A stretch of 64,000 bases of DNA from UBA8752 sp002336475 (lineage in GTDB: Bacteria; Bacteroidota; Bacteroidia; Flavobacteriales_D; Sanyastnellaceae). The notes under the pieces were generated by a model. That model was not told the DNA's origin. It made no database searches and was given only the letters and a program-made list of their open reading frames with translations. Position 1 is the first letter of the stretch, and every line of letters begins with the position of its first letter. The stretch spans positions 310,001 to 374,000 of the forward strand of contig OX044365.1 of assembly GCA_943846755.1 (NCBI GenBank). The letters are read 5' to 3'. Below are positions 53,097 to 60,070 of this stretch, in pieces. The translations under genes and the position numbers were made by a program.

Positions 53097-54253
53097 ATCC
53101 AGGGGCTCTTCCCTCCTACTGCGGCTGCGGCGGGCACGAAAGTGACGTCGACAAGCCAAGCCAGAGCAAGTCGCTTCTTGCTCCAGCCATTGTTCCACAG
53201 TTCCCCGACAGCGGCCAAGGCAGCAAAGACCCAGACCAGGACCGATGCCAATTGCAGCGGCATCAGGCTGTCCTTGGCCTCTAGGACCAGCAAGGCCACG
53301 ATGAGCAGCAACAGCCATCTCGCGATCAGCAAGGCAGCAACCGCATTGCTCGGGCGTGGGTCATACTTTTCTTCTAGACCACTGATGGCCGGTGGGGCTT
53401 GTCGTCCTCCCATGCTATCAGGGTACCATCCTGGGGCTGCAATCAAAAAACGCAGCCTGTCTCGCCAATTTGGAATGCGCTTCAAATCGTTCCACAGATC
53501 CATTACCGGTTTCCATTGTGCATGCACTGGATTGAAGGTGTCTGTCGGCCTAGTGATGCCGTAAGTGGGCTTGACCAATTCCTTCTGAAAAGTGCCAAAC
53601 ATGCGGTCCCATACAATGAAAACTCCAGCATGGTTGCGGTCAATGTATTCGGGATTCCGGCCATGGTGCACCCTGTGGTGTGAAGGGGTGTTCATGACCC
53701 ATTCTAAAGGACCTAGGGTGTCGATGAGCTCAGTATGGATCCAGAATTGATACAGGAGGTTCACCGCCATACAGGTCAGAAATATTTCAGGAGGGAATCC
53801 GGCGAGGGCAAGGGGCCAGTACACCCACATGAGCAGCACCTTTTGCAGCACGCTTTGCCGGAGTGCAACGGCAAGGTTGTAGTCTTCGCTTTGGTGGTGA
53901 ACGACGTGACCAATCCAAAGGATATTGACGCCATGACTGAGCCTGTGTGCCCAGTAATAGGCCAAGTCGGACAATACAAAAGTGGCCACCCAAACAGCGG
54001 GCGTGGCCTGCAATTCCCATGGGCGCCATGCTGCCGTGAGGTGAAACATGGCGGTGTAGGCTGCCACGACCAAAACTTTGGAAAACAATCCGGTCGATTG
54101 GTCCATGATGCCGCACCCAATGTTGGCGAGGCTGTCACCTAACCGGTACAGGCCGCGGCCTTTGAGTTGGTCCCAGGCCACTTCCAACCCTATGAGGGTG
54201 AAGAAGATGGGGATGGAAAGCACGATTAAATTCACGGAGCTTAAAAATAGCAA
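53018..54253 (-). CDS. sterol desaturase / fatty acid hydroxylase family membrane protein
   Basis: 411 aa. The N-terminal half has several membrane helices and the histidine boxes of the di-iron family: YWAHRLSHGVNILWIGHVVH with HH following, and MNTPSHHRVHHGRNPEYI. It most resembles alkylglycerol monooxygenase-type members (DRMFGTFQKE, YGITRPTDTFNP). The C-terminal ~130 aa adds further helices. Substrate unknown; acts at the inner membrane. It converges on the 69-aa gene. Confidence 0.85.
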   Translation of the reverse strand: MLFLSSVNLIVLSIPIFFTLIGLEVAWDQLKGRGLYRLGDSLANIGCGIMDQSTGLFSKVLVVAAYTAMFHLTAAWRPWELQATPAVWVATFVLSDLAYYWAHRLSHGVNILWIGHVVHHQSEDYNLAVALRQSVLQKVLLMWVYWPLALAGFPPEIFLTCMAVNLLYQFWIHTELIDTLGPLEWVMNTPSHHRVHHGRNPEYIDRNHAGVFIVWDRMFGTFQKELVKPTYGITRPTDTFNPVHAQWKPVMDLWNDLKRIPNWRDRLRFLIAAPGWYPDSMGGRQAPPAISGLEEKYDPRPSNAVAALLIARWLLLLIVALLVLEAKDSLMPLQLASVLVWVFAALAAVGELWNNGWSKKRLALAWLVDVTFVPAAAAVGGKSPWIYALWICLALASAWTTWWALSASKRR

Positions 54254-54269
54254 GGAGAAGCGCTCATTG

Positions 54270-54304
54270 TTTGTGCAGGTGTGTGGATGTCATTGTTACC
54301 TTTG
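54270..54304 (+). promoter_or_regulatory. tRNA-Ser promoter
   Basis: TACCTTTG at 54297-54304 matches TAnnTTTG exactly and ends 10 nt before the tRNA. A TTTG at 54270-54273 may be the -33 box, with a 23-nt spacer that is slightly long. Confidence 0.5.
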
Positions 54305-54314
54305 CATCACCACA

Positions 54315-54399
54315 GGAGAGATGGCAGAGTGGTCGATTGCGGCGGTCTTGAAAACCGCTGTACCGCAAGGTACCGGGGGTTCGAATCCCTCTCTCTCCG
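54315..54399 (+). tRNA. tRNA-Ser (anticodon UGA)
   Basis: An 85-nt class II tRNA. Acceptor GGAGAGA pairs with TCTCTCC, anticodon arm GCGGT-CTTGAAA-ACCGC gives anticodon TGA, the long variable arm is GTACC-GCAA-GGTAC, and the T arm carries GGTTCGAATCC. The discriminator is G; CCA is not encoded. The gene that follows starts only 16 nt later with no terminator between. Confidence 0.95.
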
Positions 54400-54415
54400 C
54401 TAAATTCAAAGCCCT

Positions 54416-56212
54416 ATGTTTCAACAAGCGTGGGCAAGCAGTGTATCGCGCCTCTCACCCCCTGCTAAGCCATGGGTGAATTTATTGGATCACGTTGAGG
54501 CGGTTGCGCTTCACATGTGGGAAGAGCACTGCGTTGAATGCGCCCCACCGGATTGTTACTCGAGTTGCAAGCTTTTTGAAGCGAGGGCTGACCTCAAGTG
54601 CGCCAGGTTTGTTGAGGGCATTGTCCCAAGCGACGCTTCAACAGGCTTGGAGGGGCTTTCCCATGAAATTCGATTTAGACGGTGGGCTAAATTGGAGACC
54701 AAATGGCCCGAGTTTCCCCGTTTGTACCCTGTTCAGGAGATGTTGAGGTTGGGGAAAAGGCTGAACCGTTCTGAGCAATTGGCAAAGGGAGTGGCCAATC
54801 TATTGACGTCTGTGGACCGCTACAGAAAAGTTCAGGGTGCTCAATATGCTTATCATCAAAAGGTGTTTCCGAAATGGGCTGGTGCTGACAGTCATCAGTA
54901 TTTTGATGGCTTCTACATGGAAATCTACTCTGAAGCGCGGGCCAGTTTTACTCTGGAATTGATCGGCACTGCAGGCACAGTTTTAAGGCACGCTTTGGAA
55001 TTACAGTCAGGTTGGAACCGGACTTTTATTGACCGTGAACAATGGCCAGAGAAGCCTGGAGAAGGGCTTTTAAGGTTGTCCAATAACATGGACAACGAAG
55101 TGTCATTGCTCATTTCTGCATTGCACTTGGTGCGTTGGAAAGACCGGCATTCTGCGGCAAAGCTTCTCATTGAAAAGGAGCGGCAGCAGTCTGAGGTTTT
55201 ACCCAAGATTAAGTGCGTCGTTTTTGATCTTGACAATACGCTTTGGGAAGGTGTCATTGGAGATGACGGTCCAGAAGGAGTCACAGTCCGTCAGGAATCA
55301 GTGGACTTCATTCGCGCCTTGGATGCAAGGGGAATCATTTGTGCAGTAGCCAGTAAAAACGAAGCTCGAATTGCACTCGATAAAATCGAAGCGCTTGGGC
55401 TTTCTGATTTCTTGTTGTTCCCCGAAATCAATTGGGGACCAAAGAGTCAAAGCATTCAACGCATTGCCGAAGCGATGAATGTTTCATTGAACACCTTCGC
55501 TTTCATAGATGACAATGCGTTCGAACGGCGCGAAGTCTCAGCTGCACTTCCTATGGTTCGGGTGTTCCCGGAGAATGGGTTGGGTCAATTGTTGGCGAAA
55601 ACCGATTTTGATTTTCCGGTGACGGAACAAGCGGCCAAAAGACGGCTCAGTTATTTGGCTGAATCCAAGCGGAGGAAGATTCGGTCTGAAGCGGGGAGCA
55701 GCGCTGATGCTTTTTTGCGCAGTTGTAATATGAAACTGACCCTTCTGAACCCAGCGATGCATACCGAGCGATGCCTCGAGATGATCGACCGGACCAATCA
55801 GTTCAATATTTCTGGAAAGCGGTATTCCAAGGAAGATTTTAACCGTTTGCTGCAAACAGATTTGCATTGGGCATGGTCCGTAAGTGACGACTACGGTGAC
55901 TATGGAACTGTAGGATATATGAGGGCTGTGCGAGAGCCTGATGCTTGGGTCATCAAAGATTTTGTAATGTCTTGTCGTGTGGCTCAAAAACGCGTTGAGG
56001 AGTGTTTGTTCTCTCATTTCAGAAGTGAAGTGAGTGAAGGTCTTCCCCTCATTTTAGAGCTTGTCAAAACAAACCGGAATGATGCCATCATTGGCAAACT
56101 TGCTGAAATGGGCCAAGCCTCTCTTTTCGATCAAGGTCTTTCTCGGGTTGAATTAAACGCGAAACTCAAAGGTGCAGATGTGATAGAAATCGTCAAGCAG
56201 GGTCATGGGTGA
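54416..56212 (+). CDS. FkbH-like HAD-IIIC phosphatase domain protein
   Basis: 598 aa. The first ~250 residues are not recognised and include an HCVECAPPDCYSSC Cys cluster near residue 37. The HAD-IIIC domain begins KCVVFDLDNTLWEGVIGDDG, continues with AVASKNEARI and FAFIDDNAFERREV, and is followed by an FkbH-type GNAT-like domain (MIDRTNQFNISGKRYS, YGDYGTVGYM). FkbH-like proteins load glyceryl groups onto carrier proteins in polyketide or surface glycan synthesis; no carrier protein is nearby. Base composition looks more A+T-rich than neighbours. It overlaps the YdjC gene by 8 nt. Confidence 0.8.
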   Translation: MFQQAWASSVSRLSPPAKPWVNLLDHVEAVALHMWEEHCVECAPPDCYSSCKLFEARADLKCARFVEGIVPSDASTGLEGLSHEIRFRRWAKLETKWPEFPRLYPVQEMLRLGKRLNRSEQLAKGVANLLTSVDRYRKVQGAQYAYHQKVFPKWAGADSHQYFDGFYMEIYSEARASFTLELIGTAGTVLRHALELQSGWNRTFIDREQWPEKPGEGLLRLSNNMDNEVSLLISALHLVRWKDRHSAAKLLIEKERQQSEVLPKIKCVVFDLDNTLWEGVIGDDGPEGVTVRQESVDFIRALDARGIICAVASKNEARIALDKIEALGLSDFLLFPEINWGPKSQSIQRIAEAMNVSLNTFAFIDDNAFERREVSAALPMVRVFPENGLGQLLAKTDFDFPVTEQAAKRRLSYLAESKRRKIRSEAGSSADAFLRSCNMKLTLLNPAMHTERCLEMIDRTNQFNISGKRYSKEDFNRLLQTDLHWAWSVSDDYGDYGTVGYMRAVREPDAWVIKDFVMSCRVAQKRVEECLFSHFRSEVSEGLPLILELVKTNRNDAIIGKLAEMGQASLFDQGLSRVELNAKLKGADVIEIVKQGHG

Positions 56213-56984
56213 GCTTTTGATCATAACCAATGCTGATGATTTGGGTCTCAACAGTCAAGTCAATGCCCAAGTCGAGGTGCTGCATCAAAAGGGGGTCCTG
56301 AGTAGCGCGACAATCATGGCCAATGGTGGAGCCATTCACGAGATAAAGGATCTCCACGATAGAAACCCGAACTTGGGATTGGGTGTCCATTTGAATGCTA
56401 CAAACTTTCGGGCATTGACGCCCGCAATGCGTGAAAGCGTATTGTGCGACGTGTCGGGATCATTTGCTTCAAATTTCAGGGATCACAACAGATTTGGACT
56501 GTCTGATGTGCTGGCCAAGGAATGGATGGCACAGATAAAACTTGTGCAGGGCATGGGCATTTCCATCGACCACTTAGACTCACATCATCATGTCCATACT
56601 TGGCCTTCCGCACTTCCTGCTTTGAGGAGGGTGTCGAGAGAAACAGGCATTCCTTGGGTTCGCAATACACGGAACATCGTTCCAATGGATGAGCTGGTGG
56701 GTGCCAAGTCAAAGTTGAAATATGCCGGAAAGAGCCTATGGACTCTCACTTCTAGAATGATGGGAATGAAACTTACAGATGGTTTTTGTAGTGTTTGGGA
56801 CTTCAGAAGATGTTTGGAGGAGGGTGATGGTGTTTTTACAGGGCTGAAAACGATTGAATTGATGTGTCATCCTGGTGACTTTGGGAACAGTGAATACATA
56901 AAGGAGGCAGATTGGTTGGCTGAAGGGTTTTTGAAAACGTTGAAGTCAGGCTGGTCATTGGCCAGTTATAAGGATTTAGCGTGA
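56205..56984 (+). CDS. YdjC/ChbG family carbohydrate deacetylase
   Basis: 259 aa. YdjC-fold motifs with metal ligands: LLIITNADDLGLNSQVNAQV (Asp-Asp), GLGVHLNATNFRAL (His), and IDHLDSHHHVHTWPSALPAL (His). Family enzymes deacetylate N-acetylglucosamine-containing oligosaccharides. Together with the FkbH-like gene it suggests modification of a glycan or small metabolite. The two genes form an islet between tRNA-Ser and a tRNA-Ser-like fragment. Confidence 0.85.
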   Translation: MGELLIITNADDLGLNSQVNAQVEVLHQKGVLSSATIMANGGAIHEIKDLHDRNPNLGLGVHLNATNFRALTPAMRESVLCDVSGSFASNFRDHNRFGLSDVLAKEWMAQIKLVQGMGISIDHLDSHHHVHTWPSALPALRRVSRETGIPWVRNTRNIVPMDELVGAKSKLKYAGKSLWTLTSRMMGMKLTDGFCSVWDFRRCLEEGDGVFTGLKTIELMCHPGDFGNSEYIKEADWLAEGFLKTLKSGWSLASYKDLA

Positions 56985-57000
56985 CGAGAAATTGGCGCAT

Positions 57001-57041
57001 GTGCGCAATGGGCACCGGGGGGTTGAACCCCTCCTTCTCCG
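57001..57041 (+). pseudogene. degenerate 3' half of a tRNA-Ser
   Basis: Aligns to the variable arm, T arm and acceptor end of the tRNA-Ser at 54315-54399: GTGC-GCAATGG-GCAC mimics the variable arm, GGGGG-TTGAA-CCCC the T arm, then CTTCTCC plus G and the same CTAA downstream. No matching 5' half precedes it. This is what the distal end of an element inserted in a tRNA would leave. Confidence 0.55.
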
Positions 57042-57050
57042 CTAAGAATA

Positions 57051-57078
57051 GACCCGGTCAATGAGGCCGGGTTTTTTT
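57051..57078 (+). terminator. intrinsic terminator after the tRNA fragment
   Basis: ACCCGG (57052-57057) pairs with CCGGGT (57067-57072) and is followed by a run of T. It could be the original tRNA-Ser terminator, now separated from the intact tRNA. Confidence 0.75.
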
Positions 57079-57198
57079 ATGTGAGGTGTTTTTTCAAACC
57101 GTGTACTGCGTACACGAATACGTTGATTGTCAGCAATTTGCGTGAAATTTATGCCCTGAAATGGGCACGAATGTTCCTGCTTTGATGTCCTTTGCAGG

Positions 57199-58287
57199 AT
57201 GACCATAGGAGTTCCTACAGAGATCAAACCTTCAGAGAGCCGGGTGGGCATGACACCCGCGGGTGTTTATGAACTGACCTTGAGGGGTCACAGCGTGATC
57301 GTTCAATCCGGCGCCGGGGGCGGCAGTGGTTTTTCTGATGCCGATTACCTCAAAGCCGGCGCGGCGACACGGATGACGATCGAGGAAGTCTATGCAGAGG
57401 CCGATATGATTGTCAAGGTCAAGGAGCCTATACCGCCAGAGTATCCGATGATTCGGAAGGGTCAGGTGGTCTTCACTTACTTCCATTTCGCCTCGTCAGT
57501 GGCTTTGACGGAGGCCATGGTGAACAGCGGAGCTACATGCATTGCTTACGAGACCGTCGAAACTGAAGATGGGTCCCTGCCCCTATTGACCCCCATGTCT
57601 GAGGTGGCAGGCCGAATGGCCATCCAGCAAGGCGCCAAATATTTAGAGAAGCCAAAGAAGGGCCGTGGTGTTTTGCTCGGTGGCGTGCCCGGCGTACCTC
57701 CAGGACGGGTGTTGGTGCTCGGAGCGGGTGTGGCGGGAACCCAAGCCGCGAAAATGGCAGCAGGGCTCGGAGCTCACGTGACGGTCATGGACATCAACAT
57801 GCCCCGTCTGCGGCAGGTCAATGACATTATGCCGCACCATGTGGTGACGGAGTATTCAAATGCATACAACATTCGGCAAGCCATCAAAACGCATGACCTC
57901 ATTGTAGGAGCTGTTCTGCTCAAGGGAGGCAAGGCTCCCCACCTCATTACCCGCGAAATGCTCTCTGATATGCGGCCGGGCACGGTCATTGTGGACATTG
58001 CTGTGGACCAGGGTGGTTGCATAGAAACCACCCATCCCACCACCCATGATGATCCCGTGTACATCGTAGATGATGTGGTGCATTATTGTGTGGCCAATAT
58101 GCCAGGTGCCGTGCCTTGCACATCTACCCTTGCTTTGACCAATGTCACCCTGCCTTACGTGCTTCAGTTGGCAGAGAAAGGGAGCAACAAAGCCTGTGCT
58201 GAAAACCCAGCATTGGCCGAAGGACTGAATATTCAGGACGGACGCATTGTATATGACGCGGTGGAAGCCTGGTTCACAAAGGCCTGA
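57199..58287 (+). CDS. ald: alanine dehydrogenase
   Basis: 362 aa. N-terminal catalytic segments TEIKPSESRVGMTPAGVYEL, ADMIVKVKEPIPPEY (Lys) and VVFTYFHFASSVALTEAM (His); the Rossmann domain has RVLVLGAGVAGTQAAKMAAG; and DIAVDQGGCIETTHPTTHDD follows. It interconverts alanine with pyruvate and ammonia using NAD. Full length for the family; start supported by the MTIGVPTEIKPSE opening. Monocistronic as far as can be seen. Confidence 0.94.
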   Translation: MTIGVPTEIKPSESRVGMTPAGVYELTLRGHSVIVQSGAGGGSGFSDADYLKAGAATRMTIEEVYAEADMIVKVKEPIPPEYPMIRKGQVVFTYFHFASSVALTEAMVNSGATCIAYETVETEDGSLPLLTPMSEVAGRMAIQQGAKYLEKPKKGRGVLLGGVPGVPPGRVLVLGAGVAGTQAAKMAAGLGAHVTVMDINMPRLRQVNDIMPHHVVTEYSNAYNIRQAIKTHDLIVGAVLLKGGKAPHLITREMLSDMRPGTVIVDIAVDQGGCIETTHPTTHDDPVYIVDDVVHYCVANMPGAVPCTSTLALTNVTLPYVLQLAEKGSNKACAENPALAEGLNIQDGRIVYDAVEAWFTKA

Positions 58288-58313
58288 CTTCAGGCTTGCA
58301 GAAGCACGAGCCG

Positions 58314-58321
58314 TATCTTGT
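58314..58321 (+). promoter_or_regulatory. possible -7 box of the phosphodiesterase-LamG gene
   Basis: TATCTTGT resembles TAnnTTTG and sits 4 nt before the GTG at 58326, which begins a signal peptide; this favours 58326 over the upstream TTG at 58296. Confidence 0.25.
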
Positions 58322-58325
58322 TGGG

Positions 58326-60029
58326 GTGAAGCTCCTTGCCCATCTGCCTTTGTTCTTTGCGTGTTTCGTTGTGTTTCTGCCCGCCATCATGGCGCAGCAA
58401 CAGCCGGGAAGAGTACTGATGATCGGCATCGACGGCGTCAGATCGGATGCCCTTCAAGTGGCCGTTACCCCAGCAATAGATGGGTTGATTTCCAATGGTT
58501 TTTTCTCGCCGGATGCCCTAAACGATGACATCACGATAAGCGGTCCGGGGTGGTCGTCCATTCATTGTGGTGTGAGGTCCGGCAAGCACAATGTGATCGA
58601 CAACAGTTTTGCCGGTCAGAATTACGTTCAATATCCCGGGTGGCTCCAGCGTGTAGAGGAGTTGCACCCAGAATGGAGCACCCTGTCGGCGAGTCAGTGG
58701 AGCCCCATCAATGCGCAGATTGTGGGGAGCTCAGCAGATGCTGTTGTCAATCCCAGCTCGGCGGCTCAAGCGGCTCAGGTGGTGGTGGATGCGCTTGCAA
58801 ATGGAAACCCCCACGCCATTTTCGTGCATTTGGACGATCCGGATTATGCCGGGCATGCCTTTGGCTTTTCCCCTTTTGTCTTTCCGTATTTGGACAGCAT
58901 TGAGGAGATGGATGCGCTGGTCGGACTGATGCTGGACGCTCTGGAATCCAGGGAGGCTTACACCGAGGAGAATTGGCTTGTGCTGGTGACGACCGACCAC
59001 GGTGGCATTGGAACATCACACGGGGGCAACAGCATTGAAGAGCGCCGGGTGTTTGTCATTGCATCGGGAGAATCAGTGAGCCCAGAATGGGTTTCAAGGG
59101 ACACGCTGTCTGTTGTTGGCGCTGCTGAAAATTGTCTTGGCGCGGCTCCCCTCCTTTCATTCGATGGCAGTTCTAGGGCTTCGGTTCCGGTTCATGCAGA
59201 CTTCCTTCCTGGGGCCAATGGTGATTTTACGGTGGAGTGCCGCGTGCGGACTGCGCAGGGGGCAGATGTATCCATGGTGGGAAACAAGGACTGGAATTCC
59301 GGATTGAACCCGGGATGGGTCTTTTCCTTCACCTACCCCTCTGGACCTGGTTGGAGGGTCAACGCTGGAGATGGGGCATCTCGCATTGACCTCGATGGGC
59401 CTCCCATAGCAGATGGAACTTGGCATACGCTGTCCTGTTCCTTTGATCGGGATGGAATGATGCGCATGTACACCGATGGCGTTCTGAGCGATGAAGCTGA
59501 CATGTCCGGCCTGGCTGATCTCGATGTCGGAGGTCTTTTCTTTGGTGCAGATGCGTTGGGTGCCTATGGAATGGAGGGTGTTGTGTCTGAAGTTCGCTAT
59601 TGGTCAGAAGCATTGGATGGCGGAGTGATTGCCGACTGGCATTGTTCCCCGCTGACAATGGCACATCCGGATTGGGCTGCGCTGCGTGGGCATTGGCCGT
59701 TGGATGAGGGAGTTGGAGATTTCTTGGAGGATGTTTCTGGAAACGGCCACCACGCCACCAATGAAGGGGGGCTATGGGACAGCGACGGCGTGTCCGTTCA
59801 GTGGGACTACAGTGCGACACCGAGGCTGGTCGACGTGCCAGTCATGGCTTTGGCTCATTTGTGCGTTCCGTTGGAGGAAGATTGGAACCTCGATGGAAAA
59901 CCCCTCCTGGGCACCTGCTTCCCCCCGTTGCCAGACCCCTGTCCAGAGGACCTGAACGGGGATGGTATGGTCACGGTCGTGGACCTGCTGTTGGTGTTGG
60001 GGTCCTTTGGCCAGGCCTGCACCGAATGA
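58326..60029 (+). CDS. secreted alkaline phosphatase/phosphodiesterase-like protein with LamG and dockerin-like modules
   Basis: About 567 aa from GTG 58326, with signal peptide KLLAHLPLFFACFVVFLPAI. The first ~270 residues are an alkaline-phosphatase-superfamily domain: RVLMIGIDGVRSDALQVAVT, SGPGWSSIHCGV with the Thr/Ser nucleophile region, HLDDPDYAGHAFG, and VTTDHGGIGTSHGG. A LamG-type jelly roll follows (FDGSSRASVPVHADF to GLFFGADALG), then PCPEDLNGDGMVTVVDLLLV ending FGQACTE, a dockerin-like module. It probably hydrolyses a phosphodiester or phosphonate outside the cell; the substrate is unknown. Confidence 0.8.
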   Translation: MKLLAHLPLFFACFVVFLPAIMAQQQPGRVLMIGIDGVRSDALQVAVTPAIDGLISNGFFSPDALNDDITISGPGWSSIHCGVRSGKHNVIDNSFAGQNYVQYPGWLQRVEELHPEWSTLSASQWSPINAQIVGSSADAVVNPSSAAQAAQVVVDALANGNPHAIFVHLDDPDYAGHAFGFSPFVFPYLDSIEEMDALVGLMLDALESREAYTEENWLVLVTTDHGGIGTSHGGNSIEERRVFVIASGESVSPEWVSRDTLSVVGAAENCLGAAPLLSFDGSSRASVPVHADFLPGANGDFTVECRVRTAQGADVSMVGNKDWNSGLNPGWVFSFTYPSGPGWRVNAGDGASRIDLDGPPIADGTWHTLSCSFDRDGMMRMYTDGVLSDEADMSGLADLDVGGLFFGADALGAYGMEGVVSEVRYWSEALDGGVIADWHCSPLTMAHPDWAALRGHWPLDEGVGDFLEDVSGNGHHATNEGGLWDSDGVSVQWDYSATPRLVDVPVMALAHLCVPLEEDWNLDGKPLLGTCFPPLPDPCPEDLNGDGMVTVVDLLLVLGSFGQACTE

Positions 60030-60045
60030 ATTGTCGGGCAGTCTG

Positions 60046-60053
60046 TATCTTAC
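60046..60053 (+). promoter_or_regulatory. possible -7 box of the GH16 gene
   Basis: TATCTTAC, 17 nt before the ATG at 60071, resembles the boxes before the two neighbouring secreted-protein genes. Confidence 0.25.
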
Positions 60054-60070
60054 AAAGAACCCATTTGGCC

